Source: a bacterium | GTDB lineage: Bacteria > Hinthialibacterota > Hinthialibacteria > H5-UNCL2 | DNA: 64,000 nucleotides | Direction of reading: 5' to 3' | Assembly (NCBI GenBank): GCA_015075175.1 | Contig: JABTUV010000004.1 | Location: 124,001 to 188,000, forward strand | Shown: one piece after another, positions 12,274 to 23,018 of the stretch | Layout: every line of letters starts with the position of its first letter | Position numbering within the stretch: the first letter of the stretch is position 1 | Translations under genes and position numbers: made by a program | Notes under the pieces: model-generated | Told to the model about the DNA's origin: nothing | The model's database searches: none | Seen by the model: only the letters and a program-made list of their open reading frames with translations

Positions 12274-13128
12274 CTAACCGAAGCGGCCGGTGATGTAATC
12301 TTCCGTGCGTTTCTGGCTCGGCTTGGTGAATATCTGGGGCGTCGGGCCGAACTCGATGAGTCTACCCTCGTAGAAAAAGGCCGTAAAGTCGGAGACGCGG
12401 CTGGCCTGCTGCATGTTGTGAGTGACGATCACGATGGTGTAGTCCTCGCGCAGCTCGCCGATGAGATCTTCGATGCGGGCGGTGGAACGGGGATCCAGCG
12501 CGGAGGCGGGCTCGTCCATGAGCACGATCTCGGGATCGACGGCCAGGGCGCGGGCGATGCAGAGGCGCTGCTGCTGGCCGCCGGAGAGGTCCAATGCGCT
12601 CGTGCCCAGTCGGTCCTTGACCTCGTCCCAGAGTCCCGCGCGCAATAGGCTGCGCTCCACGATCTCCACCAGCTCCTGCCGGCTGCGGACGCCGTGGATG
12701 CGCGGCCCGTAGGCCACGTTCTCAAAGATGCTCTTGGGGAACGGGTTGGACTTCTGAAACACCATCCCCACCCGTTTGCGCAGAGCGACCACGTCGGTAT
12801 GGTCGTGGTAGAGGTCCTGGCCGTCGATGCTGACCGAGCCGGAGATGCGCACGCCTTCAATGATGTCGTTCATGCGGTTGAGCGTGCGCAGGAAGGTGGA
12901 CTTGCCGCAGCCGGAGGGGCCGATCAGCGCCGTGACCTGGCGGGCGGGGATGTCCATGCTCACCTCGAACAGCGCCTGCACCGGTCCGTAAAAGAGCGAC
13001 AGCTCGCGCACGCGAATCTTGATCGGCCCTTCGACAGGCTCGGGGCCGGCGGCGGACACTGCCGACGTGACATCCGCGGTCGCCTGGGGTTGTTGTGGCA
13101 TCGTCATGGTCATCGTGCTCGTAATCAT
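12274..13128 (-). CDS. pstB: Phosphate ABC transporter ATP-binding protein PstB
   Basis: 284 residues. Walker [11 protein letters not shown]-loop region [19 protein letters not shown], signature LSGGQQQR, Walker [14 protein letters not shown] and the switch VTHNMQQA are all present, and the sequence is typical of PstB. It energises phosphate import through PstC/PstA at the inner membrane. The N-terminal 30 residues before [13 protein letters not shown] are unusual. They include GPEPVEGP, the translation of a short repeat (CCTTCGACAGGCTCGGGGCC, about 13027-13046), so the true conserved protein starts near there. ATG 13128 is kept as start because AAGGAA lies just upstream. The frame is intact. 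Confidence 0.96.
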   Translation of the reverse strand: MITSTMTMTMPQQPQATADVTSAVSAAGPEPVEGPIKIRVRELSLFYGPVQALFEVSMDIPARQVTALIGPSGCGKSTFLRTLNRMNDIIEGVRISGSVSIDGQDLYHDHTDVVALRKRVGMVFQKSNPFPKSIFENVAYGPRIHGVRSRQELVEIVERSLLRAGLWDEVKDRLGTSALDLSGGQQQRLCIARALAVDPEIVLMDEPASALDPRSTARIEDLIGELREDYTIVIVTHNMQQASRVSDFTAFFYEGRLIEFGPTPQIFTKPSQKRTEDYITGRFG

Positions 13129-13135
13129 AATTCCT

Positions 13136-13215
13136 TGTCATTTCAGCCGAGAATCTCAAATCCTCCCGCCGCCGCCCGCTTTGTGCGGAAGGGTTTCTCC
13201 TTCAGTCGAAATGAC
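13136..13215. repeat. Family B palindromic element between pstA and pstB
   Basis: An imperfect copy with TGTCATTTC at one end and GTCGAAATGAC at the other. The pstA stop codon lies inside it: the minus strand reads GTCATTTCGACTGA, translated RHFD then stop. Confidence 0.75.
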
Positions 13216-15070
13216 GAGCTGCGCAATCCTGCCCGTGCTCGTAATCAGGCACGAGCAGGATGCGATAATGTACATCAAAGCGCCTCGCATGTACCTTCCG
13301 CAGCCGCTCGCGGATCAGGATCCGCGCCAGATTGAGCATCACCACCAGCACGATCAGGAGCAGCGTCGTGGCGAAGACCATGGGTTGGGCGGCCTCGGAA
13401 TCCGGCGACTGAAAACCCAGGTCGTAGATGTGAAACCCCAGATGCATGAACTTGCGTTCCAGGTGGATGAAGGGATAGAGGCCGTCCAGGGGCAGGCTGG
13501 GGGCGAGTTTCACCACGCCGACGAGCATGAGGGGGGCGACTTCGCCGGCGCCGCGGGCCATGGCCAGAATGAGGCCGGTCAACATGCCGGGGCTGGCGGC
13601 GGGCAGGACTACGCGTTGCACGGTCTGCCACTGCGAGGCGCCGCAGGCCAGCGAGGCCTCGCGCATTCCCCGCGGCACGGCCGCCAGTCCTTCTTCCGTG
13701 GCCACGATCACGACCGGCACGGTCATCAACGCCAGCGTGAGCGAGGCCCAGAGAACGCCGCCGGTTCCAAACGTGGGCGTGGGCAGCCGGTCTCTGAAGA
13801 AGAGCGAGTCGAGGGCGCCGCCCGTGGTATAGACGAAAAAGCCCAGCCCGAACACGCCGAACACGATGGACGGCACGCCCGCCAGGTTGTTGACGGCGAT
13901 GCGCACCAGCCGCACGAACAGCCCCTGCCGCGCGTACTCGCGCAGGTATACGGCGGCGACCACGCCGAAGGGCATGACCACGATGCTGAGCAGAAGGGTC
14001 ATCACGAAGGTTCCGAAGAGGGCGGGGAAGATGCCGCCCTCGGTGTTGGCGTTGCGCGGCTCCTCGGTGAGAAAGCGCCAGCCATTAAGGCAGAAATGTC
14101 CGACGCGCTGCGCGCCCGACAGCCGGTTGGGATACAGGCGGCCCTTTATGTCGCCGAGCGGCAGCGTCTCCCGCTGTCCGGAGAGAAGTTGCAGGGTGAG
14201 CGTGGATTCCTGTTGCTGGGAGCGCAGCTCGCGGACCTGGGCGGCGAGTTCCTCGTAAGCCTCCGTGAGGGCGGCGACGCGCCGGTCGATTTCGGTCAGT
14301 TCCGGAGCGGCGTCGGGCAGGTTTCGCCTCTCCAGCGTGCGCCTTTGCAGGCGCAGGTTTTCCAGTTGGGCGTTAATCGCGCCGATTTGGCCGCGTTCAA
14401 TGCGCCGGATGGCCTTCCAGCGCGCTCCACACTCGGAGAGAAGATGCGACAATCGTTCGTCGAAGCGTTCATCGCCGGCGGGAAGGTCGCCCAGGTGGGG
14501 CGCGTAGAGCGAGACGGGCAAGCCGATCAAAGCGCCCTTCTCGCGCCGCTCCAGGCGCAAAACGTCGCAGGGATGGCTGACGGCGATGATTTCGGACTCG
14601 GCGATCCACTTGAAGGAGAATCCGTAATAGTCGCGATTGCCGACAAACAGCTGCCACTCGCGGGCCGTTCCCTCTCCCTCTGGGAGAGGGTTAGGGCTCG
14701 TTCCCTCTCCCTCTGGGAGAGGGTTAGGGTGAGGGACGCCTGGCGTACGGATTCTCGCGTTCCTGACCAGTTCGCCGCCAGACACGCGACTACCGAGGAC
14801 GGTGTTGGCGCGCGGGCGACACCTCGATCTCGACGATGCGCGCCAGGGGCCAGAAGGTGACGATGCCGTTAACGAAGATCACCGCCAGAGTCCGACGATC
14901 AACAATACGCCAGCCGAAGGCCCATGGCCGTGAGCCAGACGAACGGCTCGCCAGTTTCAGCCGCCAGCGGCGAGGGACCCTCACGCGGCCCTCACCTAAC
15001 CCTCTCCGGAGAGAGAGGGGATTTCACACCCTGAGCCTGTCCCAGAGGAGGGATGGTTGGAAGTGGGTTC
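13202..15070 (-). CDS. pstA: Phosphate ABC transporter permease PstA, long form (frameshifted N-terminus)
   Basis: The C-terminal half is a standard PstA permease: TM helices from FGTFVMTLLLSIVVMPFGVV, the EAA-type loop EASLACGASQWQTVQRVVLP, and GAGEVAPLMLVGV. It is preceded by a large N-terminal domain (GNRDYYGFSFKWI, then a coiled coil of about 110 residues from LIGLPVSLYAP to LRSQQQE), as in Pseudomonas-type long PstA. The first membrane helix (AVIFVNGIVTFWPLARIVEI) is in another frame at 14850-14920, so one or more indels lie at 14780-14990. Start near 15070 is approximate. Two family D repeats are inserted in frame at 14666-14731 (PNPLPEGEG twice). The last residues after the final helix come from unrelated repeat sequence. 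Confidence 0.85.
14666..14731. repeat. Family D element, tandem pair inside pstA
   Basis: Two head-to-tail 33-base copies of CGTTCCCTCTCCCTCTGGGA plus a GAGGGTTAGGG tail. 66 bases is 22 codons, so the insertion keeps the pstA frame open. Confidence 0.85.
14988..15020. repeat. Family D element near the pstC/pstA junction
   Basis: CTCACCTAACCCTCTCCGGA followed by GAGAGAGGGG, a degenerate inverted repeat. It is in the poorly framed 5' end of pstA. A fragment like the PstB GAGCCTGTC repeat follows at about 15032. Confidence 0.7.
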
Positions 15071-15091
15071 ATACGGTCTTGACACTTCTCC

Positions 15092-17522
15092 TCAGAGTGT
15101 TGGCGCAGAAACCGCGGCAGTGACGATGAAGGTCAGAATGAAGGCAGGGTACGCCCAAAACAAGTGATACAGCGTTCCTCCCGAAAGGGCTTCGGGCTTG
15201 AGATTTCGGCCAGCGGTATGGCGGAAAGCGTCCTCATGCGTTGAAGGGGTTGAGGCTGAGAGAGGATGGGGGTGTTGCCGGTAGCCATGACGACGATCAT
15301 GGTTTCGCCGATGGCGCAGCCCAGGCCGATCATACTGCCGGAGAAGATGCCGGGCGAGGCGGTCGGCAGGACGACCAGGAGGGCCGTCTGCCAGCGGTTG
15401 GCGCCCAGCGCCATGGAACCGAGCGCAGGGCGTAGGGCACGTTGGAAAGCGCGTCTTCGGCGATGGTGAAGATGACAGGGTGTGCAAAGCCCAATCTGAC
15501 CAAACCACGGAACTGTTGCGCTGCTGGAAGTCGCTTCCCGTCACAGCCGACCACCAATGTGAAGTCGGCAGCTTTTCGCCAGTCGTGGGGTCGGTCGTGA
15601 CGCACAGCCAACGTTCCAAGGTGGGGCCGAACGACCAGGCCAAGTAAGCGACCATGAAAAGACGGAGCTCCAATATGAGTCCATTCATGGCCGGGCCGGA
15701 AGCGAAACAGCGAGCGCTGCGCGAGTTGCGACCCCCTCTCCTCTGGGGAGACGGTTGCATCCACCACTCCCATCACCAGCGCCGCCAGCAGGACCACCGA
15801 GGAGGACGCACAAGAGCGAGGCACGCGCGACTCCAACCGCGGCGCCAGCCATAGCGCGCCGAGAAATCCGAAGCACGACCGATGGCAGCGAAGCCATGAT
15901 CTCCATGGTAGGTTTGACCCAGACGCGCCAGCAGCATAATGCAGGAGCCAGACGTGTAGACGGCGGCCAGCAGCATGAGGGCAACAAAGAGCATCGCAAA
16001 CAGCGTTCCCTTCAGCGTGCCCCAGATGAGCGGAATCATGGAGGAAACTGGAAACCGAAGTCGTCGGTTCCTCCCGCCGACTGCCAAACGTACTGGGGAT
16101 GGCTGTAGCCTTCGTACCAGAGCGCGAGCGCCATGGGCTGGCCTCAGGATGCGGATCGGAGAGCCGGTAGCGACGCAGGGTGTGCGCGTCGTCGAGGACG
16201 AGCAGGCGATCGTACTTGGCGGAGAGCGCCGCCAGCCTGGGGACGCCGGCGACGTCCGCCTCCCAGCGCACCGACTGGGTAGTACCGAAACGGAGTGACA
16301 GATGCGAGCCGGAACCGATCAGAAAGGCCTTGTTGCGAAGGCTGGGAGCGTAGAGCGACGCAGGACCAGGTAGGGAAGGGAACACCTTTGTCTGTCGAAC
16401 AGCCGCAGCAGCGTGGAACCCTCAGGTGGTACAGGCTCAGATGCGGATTAGCCGGATTGTGAGGTGAGCACAGGCGAAACGCCATAGAAGAAGAAGTCCA
16501 CCTGCGACAGGGCCTGTGTCAGGTCGTAGAAAAGGATGGAAGCGCTGGCGCAGCGGCGTGACGGAACCGCCTTCCGATAAATGTACTTCTCCACTCTCAC
16601 GCCTTCACGCGAGATGATCGCCGGAGCTTGCTGACAGCGACGCGTTCAGGCGTGTCCTCTGGGTCGGGCAATGAGTTCGTAGGTCGCCGTAAGCGGTAGA
16701 GCGTCGCCAGCCAGCAGCCCGCAGGAGGCTGGTGAGCGCGCGGCCTCATCGTCCCCCGTGTATGGAGTGCGCCGGCGAGCCGCCATCCCCTCACCTGCCC
16801 TCTCCCTCGGGAGAGGTCGCAAGTGCGCCAGCGTGTCGCCATCCCCTCCGCCTGCCCTCCTCCTCAGGAGAGGGTCACTGGTACGCCAGCGTGTCGCCGG
16901 TCGCGTCCAGGATCAGGAGGACCATCTTCTCGTCACGCCGCCGCCCGGCCATTAACCGCACCTGTCCGAAGCAGTGGCGGCCGCGCTGGGGAGATCAAAG
17001 AGGGGCGTGGCGGTCGTTCCTGGCGAACCACGCGGCATGCGTCTTCGTAGTCCGCGCGTGCCCGGCGAGGGAGGCCGAACCGTCCGTCAGCGGTTCAGCG
17101 CTAATTCCTGCGTGAGCGGTTGGTAGACGAGGCCGTCCGCCCCTGCGCGACCCTCTCCCCGGGAGAGGGCGCTTTCCTCCACAGTTGACCGACCGCAGGT
17201 TTCACGTTCGCCGTGGAATCAATGAACGTAGGCAGCCGTCCCGGCGGACAAGACCGAACGGTACGCCGCTCCCTCGTCCGTTCCCAGCGCGCGATAATCT
17301 CCGGATGGCGAGAATGTCGCCCTCAAAGGGTGATTTGCCCCTGGAAGAGCGGGATGATCTGCCATAGGATGAAGATAAAGTGCCCGTGACGACGGCGATG
17401 TCGTCAGTCCGCGAACTGACGAACCAGGTCATGAGGCGGTCGATCAGGGTGTTGTGCGCGCGACGAGGCGCGGAACCTGGGGAAGGGCTGGACTGGAGGT
17501 GCCGTCCGGAGGACTGCGTCAT
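15092..17522 (-). CDS. pstC: Phosphate ABC transporter permease PstC, long form (heavily frameshifted)
   Basis: Pieces in all three minus-strand frames follow the long PstC plan. The N-terminus has NTLIDRLMTWF, then a first helix containing LIFILWQIIPLFQGQI (about 17340-17490). An extracytoplasmic propeller-like region includes RWEADVAGVPRLAALSAKYD and LLVLDDAHTLRRYRLSDPHP (about 16150-16280). The permease core has LIWGTLKGTLFAMLFVALML, then ALGANRWQTALLVVLPTASP and GETMIVVMATGNTPIL (15270-15410). The gene lies between pstS and pstA on the same strand. At least eight frame changes are needed, and several family D repeats interrupt the middle. The downstream end may extend beyond 15092 in another frame (FLRQHSEEK). 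All features of a working gene are present apart from the frame, so base errors are more likely than decay. Confidence 0.75.
16768..16898. repeat. Family D elements alternating with a 17-base direct repeat inside pstC
   Basis: Three copies of TGCGCCAGCGTGTCGCC or close variants (16768-16784, 16824-16840, 16882-16898) alternate with two CCCTCTCC...GGAGAGG elements. Periods are 56 and 58 bases. The direct repeat looks like a duplicated target or a tandem amplification of element plus flank. Confidence 0.75.
17151..17169. repeat. Family D element in the 5' part of pstC
   Basis: CCCTCTCCCCGGGAGAGGG, a perfect 19-base inverted repeat in the propeller-like N-terminal part of pstC. Confidence 0.75.
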
Positions 17523-17546
17523 GGGCGAGTTGGTTGCATGGGACTA

Positions 17547-17631
17547 GAAAGAGTGGGGTCAGCGCCCTGGTACCAGATCGTCCACTGATGTTTCCGCCAC
17601 TCAACCGGAAAGTGGGCTGGTACCATTTTCC
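17547..17631. repeat. Family A-like element between pstS and pstC
   Basis: It keeps the family A core (GATCGTCCACTGATGTTTCC and CGGAAA) and the GGGTCAGCGCC arm. The outer arms differ: CCTGGTACCA pairs with TGGTACCA. This is a diverged copy or a subfamily. Confidence 0.75.
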
Positions 17632-17689
17632 ATGTTTTCTGCGGGATGGACGGTTGGCGTGATGGGTGACAGTCCAGGCGTCCTGCCTG

Positions 17690-18713
17690 GTCCCCCAACT
17701 CGTCGGTTACGACCGACGCGGGCGGGGTAATAAATCCTGTACCGACCGCCAGCTCGCGAGAAGTGCATGCGCAGGGTTGAGCGTCAAGCTGTCCAGGCCT
17801 TGCGGTTCGCAGTTGACGTAGTGCTGAAACGCGCCAGCGGATAGTCGCGGAGAGGCAATTCTCCAGCGAGGCAAGAACCGGCCCGCCTCCATGCCCAAGG
17901 GGACGGCCTTCACATCGGAGGTGAGATAGCCGATGCCCGAATAGCCGACGCCGCCGATCTCTTCAGCCACGCCACCACAGAGGACAGTGAGCGCCGCCCA
18001 ACAGGTTCTTGTAGTCACCCTTGTCGAGCGCGTGCTCTTTAAATTATCCATGCGTAGGTTCCCGAGGCGCTGTTGCGGCCGTACAGCGAGAGGGGACGAT
18101 TGGCCCAATCGCCGGTGAGGCCGACGCCTCCCCAAACCTGGATGGGCTGGCCGCCCCGCTTGTAGGTACTGGAGAAGATGGCGTCCACCTGCTGCAGCGT
18201 GAGGCCCGCGATGGGATTGTCCTTGTGGACGAACACCGCCAGGGCGTCGATGGCGACCCGGACGGCCGTGGGCTTGTAGCCGAAGCGCTTCTCGAACTCG
18301 TCCATCTCGGTGGACTTCATCTCGCGGCTCATCGGCCCCAGTTGCGCCGTCTTTTCGATGAGGGCCGGCGGAGCGGTGTTAGATCCCTTGCCCTCGACCT
18401 GAATGTTGACGTTGGGATAGAACTTGCGGAAACTCTCGCTCCATAGGGTCATCAGGTTGTTGAGGGTATCCGAGCCGATGCTGTTGAGATTGCCGGCGAC
18501 GCCCTCGACGCGCGCGTAGGGTGGGATGGCGGGATCGACTTTGACGGCTTGTGCGTGCCCTGAAACGATAGCCCAAGCGACCACGGCGGCGGCAAGCAGC
18601 CGCAGTCCAAGAACCCTCTCCCTGCGGGAGAGGGCAGGGTGAGGGGGTGCGGCAGCAAGCAGCCGCAGTCCAGAATGGGCGCAAACGGCCAGGGACCGAG
18701 GGTGATTGAACAT
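17690..18713 (-). CDS. pstS: Phosphate-binding protein PstS (frameshifted C-terminal half)
   Basis: Start ATG 18713 with AGGAGGAG upstream. The signal peptide is hydrophobic and ends near SGHAQA. The mature protein shows LNSIGSDTLNNLMTLWSESF, VEGKGSNTAPPALIEKTAQL with PMSREM, and FVHKDNPIAGLTLQQVDAIF followed by GRNSASGTY, all PstS hallmarks for phosphate binding in the periplasm. The frame breaks at about 18045 and again near 17900-17990. The remaining pieces (GVGYSGIGYLTSDVKAVPL, GTGFITPPASVVTDEL) complete the family. The signal peptide contains a 63-base in-frame insertion with a family D repeat, giving a duplicated GLRLLAAA segment. Confidence 0.9.
18592..18672. repeat. Family D element flanked by an 18-base direct repeat in the pstS signal peptide
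   Basis: GCAAGCAGCCGCAGTCCA occurs at 18592-18609 and 18655-18672, with CCCTCTCCCTGCGGGAGAGG plus tail between. The offset is 63 bases, so the frame is kept. A related sequence (GCGGCAGCAACGGCCGCAGT, about 20542) ends phoR, so the flanks may themselves be a small repeat (family H) and not a target duplication. Confidence 0.8.
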
Positions 18714-18980
18714 GGACGTTTCTCCTCCTTGTGGGCTCCCCGGAGGCCCGATTCATGTTTATCCGCCGCGATTCTCGTTCGATACGTTAGGGACGTGTGA
18801 AGAACGCGCAAGTTCTCGGCTAACGGTAGGATGGGCTTCACCCACCAGTCGGCGGTGGGTGAAGCCCCCAAATTATTGTTCTTGACAATCTTTACGATGG
18901 TCAGTAATCTGTTGATATAAGGCAACTTAAGTACTTGCCCGCAAGTCAGTCTCAATCCCACTCCGGGGAGGGAAAGGACC
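18714..18980. promoter_or_regulatory. Divergent promoter region pstS / protease gene
   Basis: For the plus-strand protease gene, TTGACA (18884-18889) and TAATCT (18907-18912) are separated by 17 bases. The -10 match is weak. An inverted repeat (GGGCTTCACCCACC ... GGTGGGTGAAGCCC, about 18833-18869) lies just upstream and resembles the other mobile palindromes. A Pho box for pstS is expected here, but I could not identify one convincingly. Confidence 0.4.
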
Positions 18981-20523
18981 ATGGAACATCTTCCGTTCCG
19001 TTGTTTGAGCGCGCGCCCTTGGGCGATGATCGTGCTCGCAGGCGCCCTTGCCATAGCGCCCCACGTCTGGACCGACAGCGGCCCCATGCATCAGATCGAA
19101 CAGACGCGCCCCATCTGGCTGGGTTCGTCCGGCGGCAGCATGAACGACATCACGTCACGCTATTGCTGCGGCGGAACGCTGGGTGCGCTCGTCAAGGACG
19201 GTAATGGGATTCTCTACATCCTGAGCAACAACCATGTGCTGGCACGTTCCAACAACGGCACAATCGGCGACGCCATCCTGCATCCGGGGCTGATCGACCA
19301 GGACGCATCGGACGGCGATTCGGTGTGCACCCAGGACCCCTCGGACACCGTGGCCTATCTGGCCGGGTTCATCCCGCTGCAATTCAAGAAGGGATTGGGA
19401 CCGGGCGCGCCGACCAACCAGGCGGACGCGGCCATCGCCATGATCGACACCTCGGCGGTCAGGAATGACGGGGCCATCCTGGACATCGGGACGCTGAGCG
19501 GGAACACGTTGGCGGCGGTCGTGGGGCAGCCGGTGCAAAAAAGCGGGCGCACCACGGGCCAGACCTTCGGGCAGGTCGCCGCCGTGAACGTGACGGTGGA
19601 CGTGGGTTATTCGACTGAGTGCGGTGGCGCAGCCAACCTGGTGGCGCGATTCGTCAATCAGATTCGCATCACGCCCGGCAGCTTCAGCGCGGGCGGGGAT
19701 TCAGGCTCGGTGATCGTCGAGTCGGACGGGGTGGATCCGGGCGACGGACGGCCGCGCGCCATCGGACTCCTCTTTGCCGGCAGCAGCAGCTCGACGCTGG
19801 CCAATCCGATTGACGCGGCGTTGGCCGGACTGAACACGACCATGGTCGGCGGGTCAGGCGGCGGACCGCAACCAACCCCCACGCCGACGCCTACTCCGAC
19901 GCCCGGGGGAAGCGGGCAGGCGATCGTGCAGTGCATTACGTTCAGTACTGACGGAGGCAAGAACGCTGATAAGCACCTGAACATTTCCGTGCTCGTGCAG
20001 GACGATTCCAGCAGTCCCGTGTCGGGTGCGGCGGTGTCGATTGATCTCTTCCGCGACGGTTCGCCCGTCGGTTCGGGAACGGCGACCACGGGCTCGTCGG
20101 GCCAGGCGCTTTTCAGCCTCAAGAACGCGGCCAACGGCGCCTACAACGTGGTGGTGACCAACGTGGTCGCGTCGCTTGCCTTTGAGGGCACGACGCCGGA
20201 GAATCTCTTTCGCAAGGGCACGGACGCCAGTCCGGACGCGGACTGCCGGGGCGACGCGCCGCAGCCGTCGGAGGCCGTGGTGATGCGGCGCGGCTGGCAG
20301 TTGGACGCGGGTATGCACCAGGCGGCCAAGATCAAGGCGCGGCATGAGGATCGGCTGTTCGGCCTGGCCGGCGTGGTCGGGACGGGACTGAGTCGGGACG
20401 AGCGGGGACGACCGGTGGTCGAAATCTACGTGGAGAAAGCCGGTGGGGGAGCGGGCGCGCCCGCCACGCTGGAAGGGCGGTGCCACGCGGGTCGTCGTCA
20501 CGGGGCCGTTTACGGCGTATTGA
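18981..20523 (+). CDS. Secreted trypsin-like serine protease with PT linker (C-terminal frameshift)
   Basis: Start ATG 18981 with GGGGAGGGAAAGG upstream and a signal-type N-terminus. A chymotrypsin-fold domain of the bacterial NAL1-like sort follows. The catalytic His is in LSNNHVLA, Asp in NQADAAIAMI and Ser in SAGGDSGSVIV. A linker ([13 protein letters not shown]) leads to a beta-sandwich domain (VQDDSSSPVSGAAVSIDLF). A C-terminal module follows, with RHEDRLFGLAGVVGTGLSRD and VVEIYVEKAG. That module is common as an N-terminal or neighbouring domain in such proteases. The open frame runs to 20567, but restoring one base near 20490 gives VP-x-RVVVTGPFTAY and TGA at 20521-20523, which I take as the real end. 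It sits inside the phosphate locus on the opposite strand. A link to phosphate is not supported by sequence. Confidence 0.8.
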
Positions 20524-20567
20524 CGAGTCTTCGTTTGGAGTGCGGCAGCAACGGCCGCAGTCCATAG

Positions 20568-22357
20568 TCATGCCGGCAGGTGATGGAGAAGAGTGCTTCG
20601 CCAGCCGGGGTGCTCTCGACCTCGATGCGGCCTTTGTGCGCCTGCACGATGTGTGACGATGGCTGGTCCTCAAACCCGTGCCTCCCAGTTGCGGCTGCGC
20701 GCGTTGTCGACGCGATAGAACCGCTCAAACAGGCGTGGCAGATGCTCCGCCGGAATGCCGCATCCCTGGTCGATAACTCTTACCACGACTTCACCGTCCC
20801 GCTTTTCGGCTGTGACCTGGACGCGGGTCCCGGCATCGCTGTACTTGACGGCGTTGTCGATCAGGTTGATGACGGCCTGCTCGAAGGTGGCGGAATTGAG
20901 GCGGGCGGAGAGGTCGTCGGAGCAGGTGAGCTGAGCGCGATCCGCTTGGCGTGGGCGGCAGGCTGGCAGTTCTCGAGGGCGGCGGCCAGCACGGATCGCA
21001 GGGCGTAGAGGGCGATGGCCTCGCGCTGGCCCTCCTCCGATGGCGAGAGCGCCGTCGGATGATGGCGCCCAGCGGTCGGCCTGCTTGGCGATGATGGTTA
21101 GGAACCGCGCAGCGTCGTCGGGGCGCTGGAGCGCGCCCTCCAGAAGCGTTTCCACGAAACCTTTTATGGAGGTGATGGGGGTGCGGATTTCGTGCGAGAC
21201 GTTGGCGACGAAATCGCGGCGGATGTTCTCAGGCGGCGGGCAGGTCACGTCGTTGAGCACCACGAGCGCACCGATGGCGCGGCCGGCGGCGTCGTGGAGG
21301 ACGCTTGCACGCGCCTGGATATGGCGCTCCGCCGGCTCACGGAACACCAGGTCGCCTTCCACCGCCTCACCCACCGCCAGGGCGCGCGCCACGAAGCGCA
21401 GGAGATCGGCGTTGCGCACCGAGCTCCTGAATAGGGCGGCCGTGTATCCGCATGGTCTGGATGTCCAACAGTTCCGCCGCCGCGCGGTTGAGCGAAAGCA
21501 CGCGCTCTTCGATCCACGGCGAAGACGCCTTCCGCCATGCTGGCCAGGACCGCTTGCAGTTCGTTGCGCTGGCGGGTCATGCGGTCGATGCGGTCGGAGA
21601 GCTCGCGGGCCATCTGGTTGAGGGCCTCGGCAGAAACAGCGATTCCTCGAATGGGGAACGGGCAGGCGGACCGACAGATCGCCGCAAGGCCAAGCGAGCA
21701 GCGCCTAGCGCAGTCCTTCCAGGGGCCGACTGAGCCGCCGGGACACCAGCCAGACGACTGCGGAGGCTCCCGCCGCCACGGCCAACCCGACGAGCAGTAC
21801 GTGCAGGTACATGCGGGCTAGATCGGCCTCGATATGGGTGAGGGCGATGCCCGGCCATCCACGCCCGTGAGGGCGCCGTCGCCGCCATGCACGGGCAGGG
21901 CCGCGTACATCATGGTCGCGGAGACGGTCCGGCTGTAGCGTTCGGCGTAACTACGGCCGGCGAGCGCCTGGACTTCGGACAGGCCGCGTGGTTGTCCATG
22001 CGCGCGGAACCCTCGTCGAGTCCGCGACCACGCAACCGTCCGGCAGGATGACGGTGACGCGTACGCCCGCCTGCCGGCCGAGTCTTTGCGCCGTCGCTTG
22101 CGCCTCCGCCGACGCTTCGCGGTCGCTTTGCAGCCCCTGAGCGTGTCGAAGGGCGCCAGTCTCCTGCGGGAGATAGTCTTGCATGGGTTCTACCACGAGA
22201 CGCGCTGGAAGAAGCAGCTCCGAACCTGCCGTTCGTACGGCTGCGCTGAACGTGAAACGCGTGAAGGCGACCGCCATGACCGAAACCAGCACGATGAGGA
22301 GGTAGTACAGCTGCCAGAGGATGCGTCGGCAGCCCCAGCATTGCGGCTATTCCTTCA
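20568..22357 (-). CDS. phoR: Phosphate-regulon sensor kinase PhoR (frameshifted)
   Basis: Membrane-bound sensor kinase. The N-terminal helix (LYYLLIVLVSVMAVAFTRF) and extracytoplasmic segment (VTVILPDGCVVADSTR) are followed by a HAMP-like segment and a PAS region (ELSDRIDRMTRQRNELQAVL, then ASMAEGVFAVD). The H-box is FVANVSHEIRTPITSIKGF. The ATPase domain has LIDNAVKYSDAGTRV, VIDQGCGIPAEHLPRLFERF, and HIVQAHKGRIEVESTPAG. Several single-base indels break it at about 22340, 22000, 21850-21620, 21450, 21030 and 20690. Restoring a C at the end gives FSITLPA and TGA at 20568. The start overlaps the phoB stop in an ATGA arrangement (ATG 22359-22357), typical of phoBR. A short repeat (CTGAGCGTGTCGAAGG, 22137-22152) is inserted within the sensor region. 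Confidence 0.85.
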
Positions 22358-23018
22358 TCGGTAGCCGACGCCGCGCACGGTCTCGATGTACTTGCCGTAG
22401 CTGCCCAGCTTGCGCCGCAGACCGACGATGTGCACGTCCACCGAGCGGTCGGTGATAGTCGCTTGCGCAGGCGTCGACGATCTGCGAGCTGTACACAGCC
22501 CGGCCGCCGCGCCAGAAGGTGCAGGAGCTTCGAGCTCGGTATACGTGAGTTCCAGGCCAGCCCCGCACGAGCACCTCGTGGCGTCCGGGATGGATGACGA
22601 TGTCGTGGATGGAGACGGTGGATTGTCCGTCCAACGGCTCGCGCGCGCGGCGGCGCAGGACGGCGCGCACCTTGGCGATCATCACCTTGGGGCTGAACGG
22701 CTTGGGTATGTAGTCGTCCGCGCCCACTTCCAGTCCGGTCACGATGTCGGACTCTTCTCCCTTGGCCGAGAGCATGACCACGGGGATGCCGGCGGTCCGG
22801 GGGTCGTTCTTGAGCAGCTTGCAGATTTCCAGGCCGTCCAGGCCGGGAAGCATGATGTCGAGCAGCACCAGGTTGGGCCGCTTCTGGTGCGCCGCCTTGA
22901 TGCCTTCTTCGCCGGTCGCGACGGCGGCGACGGTGTAGCCGTTGCGGGTCAAGTTATACTCCACCAGCTCGCGGATGTCGTCGTCGTCTTCCACGACCAG
23001 GATGTGTTCTTTGGCCAC
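22355..23018 (-). CDS. phoB: Phosphate response regulator PhoB (C-terminal frameshift)
   Basis: The receiver domain is complete: acidic DDDD near the N-terminus, phospho-acceptor Asp in NLVLLDIMLPGLDGLEI, and Lys in DDYIPKPFSP. The OmpR-type winged helix starts at HDIVIHPGRHEVLV. The open frame is disturbed at 22560-22440, then resumes as TDRSVDVHIVGLRRKLGSYG and YIETVRGVGYR with TGA at 22355. That is the canonical PhoB end, so two small indels are inferred. Partner of PhoR; regulates pst and probably itself. Confidence 0.92.

Noticed and set aside
14700-18200. The pst operon as a true pseudogene cluster
   Set aside because: The indels are small, clustered, and leave family motifs unchanged at the residue level, while pstB and phoU are intact. 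That pattern fits consensus errors better than relaxed selection.
18981-20523. Protease as part of phosphate regulation
   Set aside because: It lies on the other strand with its own promoter-like sequence, and nothing in its domains relates to phosphate. Location alone is not enough.
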